DNA of 64,000 nucleotides from Bordetella genomosp. 9 (GTDB lineage Bacteria; Pseudomonadota; Gammaproteobacteria; Burkholderiales; Burkholderiaceae_B), in the NCBI RefSeq assembly GCF_002261425.1, contig NZ_NEVJ01000003.1, positions 1,674,001 to 1,738,000 of the forward strand. Reading direction: 5' to 3'. Below the pieces are notes generated by a model. It worked only from the letters and a program-made list of their open reading frames with translations, was not told where the DNA came from and did not search any database. Position numbers and translations under genes: made by a program. Position 1 is the stretch's first letter; each line of letters opens with the position of its first letter. Positions 20,398-31,118 of the stretch are shown here, piece after piece.

Positions 20398-20563
20398 GGA
20401 TTTCTCGCGAGTTGGTGCGGTGCGGACCGGCGTGGCGCCGGCCGACCGGCGGGGTGTAGCGCAAGGCGATGCACTGTCGTGCCGGGCCGGACGCGGCGCG
20501 AGCGGCGCGCGCACCCGGCCCGGGCCGCGGTTCCCGGCGATACCGCCGGAACCGCGGAGCGGC

Positions 20564-21802
<1,239 letters not shown>

Positions 21803-21881
21803 TTTTATTCCGTAAAGTGATGTTCGTGTGATCTACGCGAGCGCGACCGCCACGGCGGTCGCGCGCGGGTCGCGCCAACGC

Positions 21882-24752
21882 TTACTTGGTCAGCATGAAG
21901 CCCTTGTACTTGGGCGCCAAAGCTTGTTCCACCAGCGCCTTCTGCTGTTCCTGGTGCTTGGCCAGGTAGCCGACGGCGGGCGAGGCCGACGCGGGACGGC
22001 CGGCATAGGCCAGCTTCTGCCCTTCGGCCATGTTTTCGTACAAGTGATGCTGCACGTAGAACCACGCACCCTGGTTCTGCGGTTCATCCTGGACCCAGAT
22101 GACTTCCGTGGCCTTCGGATACTTGCGCAGTTCCGTCTCGAACGCCTTGTGGGCGAAGGGATAGAGCTGTTCGACACGGATGATCGCGACGTTGTCCAGA
22201 CCGCGTTCCTTGCGGGCATTGACCAGGTCGTAGTAGACCTTGCCGCAGCACACCAGCACGCGCTTGACCGATGCATCCTTGATGTTTGCGTCCACTTCGC
22301 CGATGACGGGACGGAAACCGCCGCCGGTCAGGTCGGACAGCGGCGAACCGGCGTCCTTGTTACGCAGCAGCGACTTGGGCGTCATGATGATCAGCGGCTT
22401 GCGGAAGGGCCGGATCATCTGGCGGCGCAGCAGATGGAAGATCTGCGCGGCGGTGGTGGGCTGCACCACCTGCATGTTGTTGTCGGCGCACAGCTGCAGG
22501 AAGCGCTCGATGCGGGCGGACGAGTGTTCCGGACCCTGGCCTTCGTAGCCGTGCGGCAGCATCATGGTCAGGCCCGACTGGCGGCCCCACTTGGCTTCGC
22601 CGGCGCTGATGAATTGGTCGATCACGACCTGGGCGCCGTTGACGAAGTCGCCGAACTGCGCTTCCCAGATGGTCAGGGTGTTCGGTTCGGCGCTGGAAAA
22701 GCCGTATTCGAAGCCCAGCACTGCTTCTTCGGACAGCACCGAGTCGATCACCACGAAAGGCGCCTGGCCTTCCGACACGTTCTGCAGCGGGATGTAGGTA
22801 CCGTCGTTCCAGCGTTCGCGGTTCTGGTCGTGCAGCACCGCATGGCGGTGCGTGAACGTGCCGCGGCCCGAATCCTGGCCGGTGATGCGCACGGCATAGC
22901 CGGACGACACCAGGGTCGCGAAGGCCAGGTGTTCACCCATGCCCCAGTCCAGGTTCAGTTCGCCGCGCGCCATGGCGCGCCGGTCGTTCAACAGGCGGTT
23001 CACCAGCGGGTGCACCGTGAAGCCTTCCGGCACGGTGGTGATGCGCTCGCCGATGCGCTTCAGTTCGGCCAGCGGCACGCCGGTGTCGGCCTGGTCCGTC
23101 CACTTGGCGCCCAGGAAGGCCGACCAGTCGATCGCGTACTTGCTCTTGTAGTCCGTCAGCACCGGCTCGATGGTGCGATGGCCGTCTTCCATGAGCTGGC
23201 GGTAGTCCTTCACCAGCTGGTCGGCCTCGGCGTCGGTCAGCACGCCCTGGGCCACCAGCTTGTCGGCGTAGGCCTTGCGGGTGCCGGGATGGTGGCTGAT
23301 GCGCTTGTACATCAGCGGCTGGGTCAGCGACGGGGTGTCCTGTTCGTTGTGGCCCAGCTTGCGGAAGCAGACGATATCGACGACGACGTCATGATGGAAC
23401 TGGGCGCGGTAGTCCAGCGCCAGGCGCGTCACGAACACGACCGCTTCGGGATCGTCGCCGTTCACGTGGAAGACCGGCGCTTCGATCATCTTGACCACGT
23501 CGGTGCAATACAGCGTCGAACGCGAGTCGCGCGGATCGGACGTCGTGAAGCCGATCTGATTGTTGATGACGATGTGCAGCGTGCCGCCCGTGCCGTAGCC
23601 GCGGGTCTGCGCCAGGTTCAGCGTTTCCATCACCACGCCCTGGCCGGCGAAGGCCGCGTCGCCGTGCACCAGCACGGGCAGGACCTGCTTGCCTTCGTGG
23701 TCGGCGCGGCGTTCCTGGCGGGCGCGGACACTGCCTTCCACCACCGGGTTGACGATTTCCAGGTGCGACGGGTTGAAGGCCAGGGACAGGTGCACCGGGC
23801 CGCCGCGCGTCGACAGGTCGCTGGAGAAGCCGTTGTGGTACTTGACGTCGCCGTCGGTCAGGCCTTCGGCGTGCTTGCCTTCGAACTCGGCGAACAGGTC
23901 ACCGGGCATCTTGCCCATGATGTTCACCAGCATGTTCAGGCGGCCGCGGTGGGCCATGCCCACGACGATCTCCTGCACGCCGTTTTCGCCGGCGTGGTTC
24001 ACCACTTCGTCCATCGACGCGATGAAGCTTTCGCCGCCTTCCAGCGAAAAGCGCTTCTGGCCCACGTATTTCGTGTGCAAGAAGCGCTCGAGACCTTCGG
24101 ATTCGGTCAGCTGCTGCAGGATATGTCGCTTATGTTCCGTGGACACCGGCGGCGAGCTGAGCGTGGATTCCAGGCGCTCCTCGATCCATCGCTTGACCGC
24201 CGGATCCGAGCAATGCATGAACTCGGCGCCGATGGTGCGACAGTAGGTGTCGCGCAGGCTCTTGAGGATATCGCGCAGCGTCATCGTGCTGGCGCTGGTG
24301 AAATACGTGTTGGTCGCGGAATAGACCTGGTCCAGGTCGGCTTCCGTCAGGCCGTAGAAGGCCGGATCCAGCTCGGGGATCGTCGGACGTTCCTGGCGCT
24401 TGAGCGGATCCAGGTCGGCGTAGCGCGAACCCAGGGTGCGGTAGGCGCCGATCAGCTGCTGTACCGACACCTGCTTGGAAGCGACCGACAGGTCGGGTTC
24501 CTGGGCGCGATGGACGAAGCCATTGGTGCGCGCGCGCTGGGCGAACGACGCCACGATGGGGGCATGGGCCTGGTCGCGGGTGGTTTCCTGTCCATCCGTG
24601 GCGGGCAGGTGCTGCAGCGAATCGAAATAGCTGCGCCAGTTATCACCGACCGCGGACGGATTGTCGAGATAAGCTTCGTAGAGCTCTTCGACGTAGGGAG
24701 CGTTGCTCCCGAACAGATATGAGGTGGACTTGGATTCGATCTCTGTGGACAT
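21882..24752 (-). CDS. odhA: 2-oxoglutarate dehydrogenase E1 component OdhA/SucA
   Basis: 956 residues from the ATG at 24752 (MSTEIESKSTSYLFGSNAPY); the frame stays open upstream but without family sequence. The N-terminal segment SYLFGSNAPYVEELYEAYL is typical of OdhA. The ThDP-binding region contains GMAHRGRLNMLVNIMGK and HGDAAFAGQGVVMETLNLA, and the transketolase-like C-terminal half contains LPHGYEGQGPEHSSARIERF. It decarboxylates 2-oxoglutarate and passes succinyl to OdhB. It is the first gene of odhA-odhB-lpdA. Confidence 0.96.
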   Translation of the reverse strand: MSTEIESKSTSYLFGSNAPYVEELYEAYLDNPSAVGDNWRSYFDSLQHLPATDGQETTRDQAHAPIVASFAQRARTNGFVHRAQEPDLSVASKQVSVQQLIGAYRTLGSRYADLDPLKRQERPTIPELDPAFYGLTEADLDQVYSATNTYFTSASTMTLRDILKSLRDTYCRTIGAEFMHCSDPAVKRWIEERLESTLSSPPVSTEHKRHILQQLTESEGLERFLHTKYVGQKRFSLEGGESFIASMDEVVNHAGENGVQEIVVGMAHRGRLNMLVNIMGKMPGDLFAEFEGKHAEGLTDGDVKYHNGFSSDLSTRGGPVHLSLAFNPSHLEIVNPVVEGSVRARQERRADHEGKQVLPVLVHGDAAFAGQGVVMETLNLAQTRGYGTGGTLHIVINNQIGFTTSDPRDSRSTLYCTDVVKMIEAPVFHVNGDDPEAVVFVTRLALDYRAQFHHDVVVDIVCFRKLGHNEQDTPSLTQPLMYKRISHHPGTRKAYADKLVAQGVLTDAEADQLVKDYRQLMEDGHRTIEPVLTDYKSKYAIDWSAFLGAKWTDQADTGVPLAELKRIGERITTVPEGFTVHPLVNRLLNDRRAMARGELNLDWGMGEHLAFATLVSSGYAVRITGQDSGRGTFTHRHAVLHDQNRERWNDGTYIPLQNVSEGQAPFVVIDSVLSEEAVLGFEYGFSSAEPNTLTIWEAQFGDFVNGAQVVIDQFISAGEAKWGRQSGLTMMLPHGYEGQGPEHSSARIERFLQLCADNNMQVVQPTTAAQIFHLLRRQMIRPFRKPLIIMTPKSLLRNKDAGSPLSDLTGGGFRPVIGEVDANIKDASVKRVLVCCGKVYYDLVNARKERGLDNVAIIRVEQLYPFAHKAFETELRKYPKATEVIWVQDEPQNQGAWFYVQHHLYENMAEGQKLAYAGRPASASPAVGYLAKHQEQQKALVEQALAPKYKGFMLTK

Positions 24753-25111
24753 ATAACGCTTCACCTTACCGGGTGCTTCACCCGTTGCGATGCAGGAAAA
24801 CCTTCCGCGACACGGCTCAGCCGGTTGGCGGATAGCGGGGCAGAAGGCACGTACAAGCCTTGATAGCCGTATCGAAGCAGTATAGCGCTTTGTATGACCG
24901 CTCGTGTGGCGCGGTCCAACCAAAACAATGCGAGGAAGGCGGCCCCGGCATTTTGCGCGCTTTTCGTGGCGCTCCGACGACAATACCGTTCAGGGCCGGG
25001 TCAGGGCGGGCCGCCGCGCGCCGGGTTTACGCCGCGCTGCAACAAGCTTCCGGCTACGCTTTCTGATGAAATAACCCGTTTTTACCCATCTTCCTCGAAG
25101 GCTGCACCGCA
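24753..25111. other. Divergent intergenic region odhA / maeB
   Basis: No gene is seen. It must carry the promoters of odhA (minus) and maeB (plus). A TATACT hexamer at 24879-24884 on the minus strand is a possible -10 for odhA, but I see no good -35 for it. A small AT-rich patch lies just upstream of maeB (25060-25095). Confidence 0.5.
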
Positions 25112-27409
25112 ATGGACGAAACCCTTACCAAACTGGCGCTGGACTATCACGCCTATCCCACGCCGGGCAAGATATCCGTCATGCCGACCAAGACGCTGGC
25201 GAACCAGGACGACCTGTCGCTGGCCTATTCACCGGGCGTGGCCGCGGCTTGCATGGCCATCCACGCCAATGGCGACGATGCGGCCTCCAAGTACACCTCG
25301 CGCGGCAACCTGGTGGGCGTGATCACCAATGGCACGGCGGTGCTGGGCCTGGGCAATATCGGCCCGCTGGCCGCCAAGCCCGTCATGGAGGGCAAGGGTT
25401 GCCTGTTCAAGAAATTCGCCGGAATCGACGTTTTCGACATCGAACTGGCGGAAACCGACCCGGACAAGCTGGTGGACATCATCGCCGCGCTGGAGCCCAC
25501 GCTGGGCGGGGTCAATCTGGAAGACATCAAGGCGCCGGAATGCTTCTACATCGAAAAGAAGCTGCGCGAACGGATGAAAATCCCGGTTTTCCACGATGAC
25601 CAGCACGGCACGGCCATTATTTCGTCGGCCGCCATCCTGAACGGCCTGAAGGTGGTCGGCAAGCGCATGGGCGAGGTCAAGCTGGTCTGCTCGGGCGCCG
25701 GCGCGGCCGCCATCGCCTGCCTGGACATGCTGGTGCAGCTGGGCATCCGCCCGGAAAACATCTTCGTGACCGACTCGCGCGGCGTCATCTGGGAAGGCCG
25801 CGAAGCCAATATGGAGCCCAATAAAAAGCGCTACGCGCGTCACACCGACGCCCGCACGCTGGCCGACGTCGTCAAGGGCGCCGATGTGTTCCTGGGCTGC
25901 TCCACCGCCGGCGTGCTGACCGCCGACATGGTCGTCACCATGGCCGACCAGCCGCTGATCCTGGCGCTGGCCAACCCGGATCCGGAAATCCGCCCCGAGA
26001 TCGCCAAGGCGGCGCGTCCGGACTGCATCATCGCCACCGGCCGGTCGGACTATCCGAACCAGGTCAACAACGTCCTGTGCTTCCCGTTCATCTTCCGCGG
26101 CGCGATGGATGCCGGCGCCACCCGGATTACCGAAGAAATGAAGCTGGCGGCCGTCAAGGCCATCGCCGAACTGGCCGAAGCCGAGCAGAACGACGAAGTC
26201 GCGCGCGCCTATGCCGGCCAGGAGCTCAGCTTCGGGCCCGACTACATCATTCCCAAGCCCTTCGATCCGCGCCTGATCGTCAAGATCGCCCCCGCCGTGG
26301 CGCAGGCCGCGGCCGAATCCGGCGTCGCGCTGCGCCCGATCCAGGACATGGAAGCCTATCGCCAGAAGCTGATGGGCTTCGTCTATCACTCGGGCCAGCT
26401 GATGCGCCCGCTGTTCCACCAGGCCAAGAAGGCGCCCAAGCGCGTCATCTACGCCGACGGCGAAGACGAACGCGTGCTGCGCGCCGTGCAGACCGTGGTC
26501 GACGAGCAGTTGGCGCGTCCCATCCTGGTGGGCCGCCCTGCCGTCATCGAAATGCGGGTGCGCAAGTTCGGCCTGCGCCTGGTCGATGGCGACAACATCG
26601 AGATCGTCGATCCCGAGGACGACGCGCGCTTCAATGAAACCTGGAACGCGTACTACCAGATGCGCGGCCGCGAGGGCGTCACGCCGGCGATCGCCAAGGC
26701 CATGGTGCGCAAGCACAACACGCTGATCGGCGCCATGCTGCTGCAACGCGGCGACGCCGATGCGCTGCTGTGCGGGGTCGGCAGCCGCTACGACAACCAG
26801 CTGCGGTACGTCGACGAAGTAATCGGGCGCAAGGCCGGCACCCAGGCCTATGCGGCGCTGAACGTGCTGATGCTGCCGGACCAGACGCTGTTCATCGCCG
26901 ACACGCACGTCAACGAGGATCCGACGGCGGAAGAAGTGGCCGACATCACCATCCAGGCGGCCGACGAAATGCTGCGGTTCGGCGTGGTGCCGAAAATCGC
27001 CCTGCTGTCGCATTCGAACTTCGGCAGCCGCAACACGGCGTCGTCCAGCAAGATGGCCAAGGCCCGCCGGCTGGTGTCGGAACGCGCGCCCAACCTGGAA
27101 GTCGACGGCGAAATGCATGCCGACGCGGCGCTGTCCGAATCCATCCGCATGACGTCCTACCCGGACAGCTCGCTGAAGGGTCCGGCGAACCTGCTCATCA
27201 TGCCGAATCTGGATACCGGCAACATCACGTACAACATGCTGAAGATGACGGGCAGCCGGGGGATCGCCATGGGGCCCATCCTTCTGGGGGCGGCGCGTCC
27301 GGTCCACATCCTGACCAACAGCGCCACGGTGCGCCGCATCGTCAACATGACGGCGCTGGCGGTGGTCGATGCGCAACAGGAAGCGGCCGAGGCGGCCCGG
27401 CGCGGCTGA
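25112..27409 (+). CDS. maeB: NADP-dependent malic enzyme MaeB with phosphotransacetylase-like domain
   Basis: 765 residues. The N-terminal malic enzyme domain has [15 protein letters not shown] and [11 protein letters not shown], and the NAD(P) domain has [17 protein letters not shown]. From about residue 430 there is a phosphate acetyl/butyryltransferase-like domain ([20 protein letters not shown]). This fused architecture is standard for MaeB and allows regulation by acetyl-CoA. It oxidatively decarboxylates malate to pyruvate with NADPH. It is divergent from odhA. Confidence 0.95.
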   Translation: MDETLTKLALDYHAYPTPGKISVMPTKTLANQDDLSLAYSPGVAAACMAIHANGDDAASKYTSRGNLVGVITNGTAVLGLGNIGPLAAKPVMEGKGCLFKKFAGIDVFDIELAETDPDKLVDIIAALEPTLGGVNLEDIKAPECFYIEKKLRERMKIPVFHDDQHGTAIISSAAILNGLKVVGKRMGEVKLVCSGAGAAAIACLDMLVQLGIRPENIFVTDSRGVIWEGREANMEPNKKRYARHTDARTLADVVKGADVFLGCSTAGVLTADMVVTMADQPLILALANPDPEIRPEIAKAARPDCIIATGRSDYPNQVNNVLCFPFIFRGAMDAGATRITEEMKLAAVKAIAELAEAEQNDEVARAYAGQELSFGPDYIIPKPFDPRLIVKIAPAVAQAAAESGVALRPIQDMEAYRQKLMGFVYHSGQLMRPLFHQAKKAPKRVIYADGEDERVLRAVQTVVDEQLARPILVGRPAVIEMRVRKFGLRLVDGDNIEIVDPEDDARFNETWNAYYQMRGREGVTPAIAKAMVRKHNTLIGAMLLQRGDADALLCGVGSRYDNQLRYVDEVIGRKAGTQAYAALNVLMLPDQTLFIADTHVNEDPTAEEVADITIQAADEMLRFGVVPKIALLSHSNFGSRNTASSSKMAKARRLVSERAPNLEVDGEMHADAALSESIRMTSYPDSSLKGPANLLIMPNLDTGNITYNMLKMTGSRGIAMGPILLGAARPVHILTNSATVRRIVNMTALAVVDAQQEAAEAARRG

Positions 27410-27413
27410 AACC

Positions 27414-27444
27414 AGTGGCGGCCGGCGCCGAGCCGGCCGCCACT
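27414..27444. terminator. Strong hairpin after maeB
   Basis: Perfect 13-bp arms AGTGGCGGCCGGC / GCCGGCCGCCACT with a 5-nt loop, starting 5 bp after the maeB stop, followed only by a short T-run. It may be a weak intrinsic terminator or an mRNA-stabilising stem. Confidence 0.55.
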
Positions 27445-27469
27445 TTGCCTGCCCAGTCAGGAGCACACC

Positions 27470-27922
27470 ATGCTGACCGACGCCCTGCTCGCCTGGCTGC
27501 ACTTCCTGGCGATCTTCACGCTGATCGTTCCCCTGGCGGCCCAGGCGGTGCTGCTGCGGCCCGACATGCCGGCGTCGACGGTGCGGCGGCTGACCAATCA
27601 CGACCGCTTCTATCTGGCCTGCGCGCTGGCCGTCATCGCCACCGGCCTGCTGCGCCTGTTCTACGGCGCCAAGGGCGTCGCCTTCTACCTGCCCAATCCC
27701 TGGTTCCACGCCAAGATGGGACTGTTCGTCCTGATCGCGCTGCTGTCGCTGCGGCCTACCGTGGCCTTCCTGAAATGGCGCCGCCAGGCCCGCATGCTGC
27801 CCGGCTTCGTGCCCACCAATGGCGAAATCAGGCGCGTCCGCCGCTGGGTCATGATCCAGGCGCATCTCCTGGGCTTCCTGCCCCTGTTCGCCGTGCTGAT
27901 GGCGCGCGGCATCGGCCGCTGA
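27470..27922 (+). CDS. DUF2214-family inner-membrane protein
   Basis: 150 residues with four predicted hydrophobic segments (LHFLAIFTLIVPLAAQAVLL; FYLACALAVIATGLLRLFYG; MGLFVLIALLSL; MIQAHLLGFLPLFAVLMA). The motifs GAKGVAFYLPNPWFHAKMGL and LHF...TNHDRFY match DUF2214, a family of unknown function. There is an AGGAG Shine-Dalgarno upstream. It sits 60 bp after maeB beyond the hairpin. Its downstream terminator has been split by the IS element. Confidence 0.8.
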   Translation: MLTDALLAWLHFLAIFTLIVPLAAQAVLLRPDMPASTVRRLTNHDRFYLACALAVIATGLLRLFYGAKGVAFYLPNPWFHAKMGLFVLIALLSLRPTVAFLKWRRQARMLPGFVPTNGEIRRVRRWVMIQAHLLGFLPLFAVLMARGIGR

Positions 27923-27954
27923 CGCGCGAAGACCTCGAAAAGAAAAAGGCCGCG

Positions 27955-27957
27955 GAC
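27955..27957. repeat. Target-site duplication GAC (left copy)
   Basis: GAC at 27955-27957 is repeated at 29402-29404, directly outside the two IS ends. A 3-bp duplication is usual for the IS150 group. Confidence 0.75.
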
Positions 27958-27982
27958 TGAACTGCACCCCAAAAGTTGGACA
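27958..27982 (+). repeat. IS left inverted repeat (IRL)
   Basis: TGAACTGCACCCCAAAAGTT continues to GGACA and matches the reverse complement of the right end with one or two mismatches and a one-base shift. It overlaps the left arm of a terminator-like hairpin. Confidence 0.85.
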
Positions 27983-28007
27983 TCGGTCCAACCTTTGGGG
28001 TGTTTTT
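27965..28007 (+). terminator. Terminator-like hairpin in the left end of the IS
   Basis: Arms 27965-27981 and 27986-28002 pair at 16 of 17 positions around an ATCG loop and are followed by T5, ending just before the orfA start codon. It would stop transcription entering from the DUF2214 side. Confidence 0.8.
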
Positions 28008-28008
28008 C

Positions 28009-28536
28009 ATGGCGAAGTACGATGAAGGATTCAAGCTGTCAGTAGTGCAAAGCTACGAACTGGGCCAACAAGGCTTCAAGGCCTTGGCTCAGCGATACGG
28101 CCTTGACCATGCGCAGATCAGGCGCTGGGTCAAGAGGTACGAGCGACATGGCCGTGAAGGCTTGAGCAAGAAGCGCAGCCAATACAGTGCGGCGTTCAAA
28201 TTGTCGGTATTACAGCGGATGCGTCGGGAGGCGTTGTCGGCCAGCCAGGCGATCGCCATGTTCGATATTCGAGGCGGGGTAGGCGTCATCAGGAGTTGGG
28301 AACGCTAGTATGATGAAGGTGGACTACAAGCCCTCGAACCTAGGCCCCGCGGCCGTCCGAAGAAGATGAGCACACCCGAGCCTCGCGCTCCCGAGCCGTC
28401 GCAGACCGAAGATACGCGCACGCTGGAGCAGTTGCGCAAAGAGAACGAGTATCTGCGCGCGGAGGTGGCGTACCTAAAAAAATTGAAGGCCTTGCGTCAG
28501 GCCAAAGAGCAAGCCGCGCAGAAAAAGCGCGGGTAG
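28009..28536 (+). pseudogene. IS3-family OrfA, interrupted by an in-frame amber codon
   Basis: Reading from the ATG at 28009, the protein begins MAKYDEGFKLSVVQSYELGQ, with helix-turn-helix motifs of the IS150 OrfA type. A TAG at 28306-28308 stops it after 99 residues (GVIRSWER*). Directly after the stop the same frame continues YDEGGLQALEPRPRGRPKK, and homologues have Gln at this point, so a CAG-to-TAG change explains it. The remaining part includes the leucine zipper LEQLRKENEYLRAEVAYLKK and ends at 28536. Confidence 0.85.
28476..28482 (+). other. Programmed -1 frameshift site of the IS
   Basis: Seven As in register A AAA AAA within OrfA (codons CTA AAA AAA TTG). A -1 slip continues as IEGLASGQRASRAEKARVVL and joins the OrfB frame at LELRQGHDL, giving the standard OrfAB fusion transposase. 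Confidence 0.85.
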
Positions 28537-29369
28537 TGCTTGAACTGAGGCAAGGCCATGATCTGGCGGTGTTGCTGAGGGTGGCGAGGCTATCGCGCAG
28601 CACGTTCTACTACCAAGTGAAGGCGCAGCAGGCTGGTGATCCCCAGGCCGAGCTGAAATCCCGTATCCGGGCGCTCTATGAGCGCCACAAAGGTTGTTAC
28701 GGCTATCGGCGCATCACGGCGGCCTTGCGCCAGACCGGCGAGGCGATTAACCATAAGACGGTGCAGCGCCTGATGCAGGTGCTGGGGCTGAAGTCGTTGG
28801 TGCGCCCCAAGAAATACCGTTCTTACCGGGGTCAGCAAGCCAGTGTGCCAAATGTCCTGGCTCGCCAGTTCCAGGCTGAGCGACCGAACCAGAAATGGGT
28901 GACGGACGTGACCGAGTTCAACGTCCGGGGCGAGAAACTTTATCTCTCGCCGGTGATGGACCTCTACAACGGGGAAATCGTGTCCTACTCGATGCAGAAA
29001 CGCCCGCACTTCTCGCTGGTGGCAACTATGCTCAAAAGAGCATGGACCAAACTGGTCGGCGAGGATGCCCCGGTCTTGCATTCCGATCAAGGCTGGCAGT
29101 ACCAGATGGCCGCTTACCAGCGCCAACTCACCGAGCGAGGGGTGACTCAGAGCATGTCGCGCAAGGGTAACTGCCTGGACAACGCCGCAATGGAGAGCTT
29201 CTTCGGCACACTCAAATCCGAATTCTTCTATCTCAATCGCTTCGACAGCATCGAGCAACTACGCGACGGCATCCGCCGTTATATTCGTTACTACAATCAC
29301 GACCGCATCAAGATCAAGCTAAAAGGCCTGAGCCCGGTACAGTACCGGGCTCAGGCCTTGACCGACTAG
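28536..29369 (+). CDS. IS3-family transposase OrfB (DDE integrase)
   Basis: 277 residues from a GTG overlapping the OrfA stop by one base. It has the HTH_21-type motif LSRSTFYYQVKAQ and a retroviral-type integrase core with VTDVTEF (first Asp), LHSDQGWQYQ (second Asp) and NAAMESFFGTLKSEFF (Glu). The C-terminal sequence YYNHDRIKIKLKGLSPVQYR is typical. It is intact. In IS3 elements the active enzyme is the OrfAB fusion, which the OrfA amber codon should prevent. Confidence 0.92.
   Translation: MLELRQGHDLAVLLRVARLSRSTFYYQVKAQQAGDPQAELKSRIRALYERHKGCYGYRRITAALRQTGEAINHKTVQRLMQVLGLKSLVRPKKYRSYRGQQASVPNVLARQFQAERPNQKWVTDVTEFNVRGEKLYLSPVMDLYNGEIVSYSMQKRPHFSLVATMLKRAWTKLVGEDAPVLHSDQGWQYQMAAYQRQLTERGVTQSMSRKGNCLDNAAMESFFGTLKSEFFYLNRFDSIEQLRDGIRRYIRYYNHDRIKIKLKGLSPVQYRAQALTD
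29323..29359. repeat. 37-nt near-perfect palindrome at the end of orfB
   Basis: Two 18-nt arms (29323-29340 and 29342-29359, AAGGCCTGAGCCCGGTAC and its exact complement) flank a single A. It lies inside the last OrfB codons (GLSPVQYRAQAL), about 40 bp from the right end of the IS. Confidence 0.9.
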
Positions 29370-29376
29370 CTTCAAC

Positions 29377-29401
29377 TGTCCAACTTCTTGGGGTCAGTTC
29401 A
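29377..29401 (-). repeat. IS right inverted repeat (IRR)
   Basis: The reverse complement reads TGAACTGACCCCAAGAAGTT then GGACA and matches the left end. The right GAC duplication follows at 29402-29404. Confidence 0.85.
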
Positions 29402-29471
29402 GACAGCGGCCTTTTGCATACCTGCGGACAACACGCGGGCCGGCGCCGGCATCGCGCCGGCGCCCCGCGCT

Positions 29472-30776
29472 TTACTTCGCGCGCTTGATGTCGCGCGAAG
29501 GCGAACCCGTGAACAGCTGGCGCGGACGGCCGATCTTGTAATCGGGATCCGTCAGCATTTCGTTCCACTGGGCGATCCAGCCCACCGTGCGGGCCAGGGC
29601 GAAGTTCGCCGTGAACAGCGCGGTCGGCACGCCGATGGCGCGCTGCACGATGCCGGAGTAGAAGTCCACGTTCGGGTACAACTTGCGATCCACGAAGTAG
29701 GAGTCTTCCAGCGCGATGCGCTCCAGCTCCATGGCCAGCTTGAACAGCGGATCGTTTTCCAGGTTCAGCGCCTGCAGCACTTCCTTGCAGGTCTGCTGCA
29801 TCAGCTTGGCGCGCGGATCGTAGTTCTTGTAGACGCGGTGGCCGAAGCCCATCAGGCGCACGCCCGAGTTCTTGTCCTTGACCTTCTCCATGAACTCGCC
29901 GACCTTGGCCACGCCGCCATTGGCTTGCAGCTCTTCCAGCATCTGCAGGCAGGCTTCGTTGGCGCCGCCGTGGGCCGGACCCCACAGGCAAGCGACGCCG
30001 GCCGCGATGGCGGCGAAGGGATTGGTGCCCGAGGAACCGCACAGGCGCACGGTCGACGTCGACGCGTTCTGCTCGTGATCGGCGTGCAGGATGAAGATGC
30101 GGTCCAGCGCGCGCTCGACCACTTCGTTCACCTTGTAGTCCTCGCACGGCGTGGCGAACATCATGCGCAGGAAATTGCCGGTGTACGACAGATCGTTCTG
30201 CGGATAGATGTAGGGCTGGCCTTGCGAGTACTTGTACGCCATCGCGACCAGGGTCGGCATCTTGGCGATCAGGCGGATCGCCGAAATATGGCGATGCTGG
30301 GGATTCGTGATGTCCAGCGAGTCATGGTAGAACGCCGACAGCGCGCCCACCAGGCCGGTCAGGACCGCCATCGGGTGCGCGTCGCGGCGGAAGCCGCGCA
30401 GGAAGAAATGCAGCTGTTCGTTCACCATGGTGTGATGCGTCACCTGGGAATCGAAGTCCTTCTTCTGCTCCGGCGTGGGCAGCTCGCCGTTCAGGATCAG
30501 GTAGCAGACATCCAGGAAGTCGCAGTTCACCGCGAGCTGTTCGATCGGGTAGCCGCGATACAGCAGCTCGCCCTTGTCGCCGTCGATATAGGTGATGGCC
30601 GAGGAGCACGCCGCCGTCGACATGAAGCCGGGGTCGTAGGTGAACATTCCGGACTGGCCGTAGAGCTTGCGAATGTCGATGACATCCGGACCTACCGTAC
30701 CCTGGTAGATCGGGAATTCAATCGGGGCGCTGCCGTCCGAAAACGTTAGGGTGGCCTTATTGTCTGACTGTTTCAT
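29472..30776 (-). CDS. gltA: Citrate synthase GltA
   Basis: 434 residues, type II (hexameric, NADH-sensitive class) by length and N-terminal beta domain ([20 protein letters not shown]). The active-site segments are [11 protein letters not shown] and [13 protein letters not shown] (catalytic His residues) and the Asp region near DFYSG. It condenses oxaloacetate with acetyl-CoA. It follows sdhE by 18 bp and ends the sdhCDABE-gltA run. Its terminator was split by the IS, so read-through into the IS antisense strand is possible. Confidence 0.96.
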   Translation of the reverse strand: MKQSDNKATLTFSDGSAPIEFPIYQGTVGPDVIDIRKLYGQSGMFTYDPGFMSTAACSSAITYIDGDKGELLYRGYPIEQLAVNCDFLDVCYLILNGELPTPEQKKDFDSQVTHHTMVNEQLHFFLRGFRRDAHPMAVLTGLVGALSAFYHDSLDITNPQHRHISAIRLIAKMPTLVAMAYKYSQGQPYIYPQNDLSYTGNFLRMMFATPCEDYKVNEVVERALDRIFILHADHEQNASTSTVRLCGSSGTNPFAAIAAGVACLWGPAHGGANEACLQMLEELQANGGVAKVGEFMEKVKDKNSGVRLMGFGHRVYKNYDPRAKLMQQTCKEVLQALNLENDPLFKLAMELERIALEDSYFVDRKLYPNVDFYSGIVQRAIGVPTALFTANFALARTVGWIAQWNEMLTDPDYKIGRPRQLFTGSPSRDIKRAK

Positions 30777-30794
30777 CGTACATTCCTCTCAAAG

Positions 30795-31055
30795 TTACAG
30801 CTCGCGCATCTTGGCGATGATTCCGCGCAGCCTTGGCGTATCCAGTTCACCTTCTGGCTCACTACGCGCCAGCAGCATATCGAGCAGGTCGTTGTCGCCC
30901 AGTTCGAACAGCTGCGTAAGCGCTGCTACATCCGCGTCGGTCAGTTGCGACTCGTACGCGTCCAGGTACCTCGTAATGATGAGATCGTTCTCGAGCAGGC
31001 CGCGCCGCGCCCGCCAGCGCAGGCGCGCGCGCTCCAGTTCGGTAAGTCCGACCAC
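30795..31055 (-). CDS. sdhE: FAD assembly factor SdhE
   Basis: 86 residues. It contains the family core RARLRWRARRGLLENDLIIT (RGxxE motif, RRGLLENDL), followed by the acidic helix LTQLFELGDNDLLDMLLARS. It promotes covalent flavinylation of SdhA. It lies between sdhB and gltA on the same strand, the usual betaproteobacterial arrangement. Confidence 0.93.
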   Translation of the reverse strand: MVGLTELERARLRWRARRGLLENDLIITRYLDAYESQLTDADVAALTQLFELGDNDLLDMLLARSEPEGELDTPRLRGIIAKMREL

Positions 31056-31118
31056 GTTACTACCCCTTCCGCCGCGACGCGACGGCTTGGACGACGGAAG
31101 GCTCGCCGGCGCTCATCG

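Larger units (their letters stand above)
27958..29401 (+). mobile_element. IS3-family insertion sequence, IS150 group, 1444 bp
   Basis: The ends are TGAACTG...CAGTTCA. The imperfect inverted repeats (27958-27982 and 29377-29401) share TGAACTG, CCCCAA and AAGTTGGACA. The element has two overlapping frames, orfA and orfB, with an A7 slippery run, a leucine zipper in OrfA and an intact DDE integrase in OrfB. The length is close to IS150. OrfA carries an amber stop, so the copy is probably not autonomous. Confidence 0.93.
27944..29415. terminator. Former bidirectional terminator split by the IS element
   Basis: The left arm AAAAGGCCGC (27944-27953) and right arm GCGGCCTTTT (29406-29415) are exact reverse complements. 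Removing the IS and one copy of the 3-bp duplication leaves a 10-bp stem with loop GGACA and A/T-tracts on both sides, located between the convergent DUF2214 gene and gltA. The arms are now separated by 1.45 kb. Confidence 0.85.

Noticed and set aside
21828..24722. 964-residue plus-strand open frame opposite odhA
   Set aside because: Antisense shadow of odhA with no family motif.
28009..28308. A genuine 99-residue stand-alone regulator
   Set aside because: The frame continues after the stop with normal IS OrfA sequence, so it is a truncated transposase subunit.
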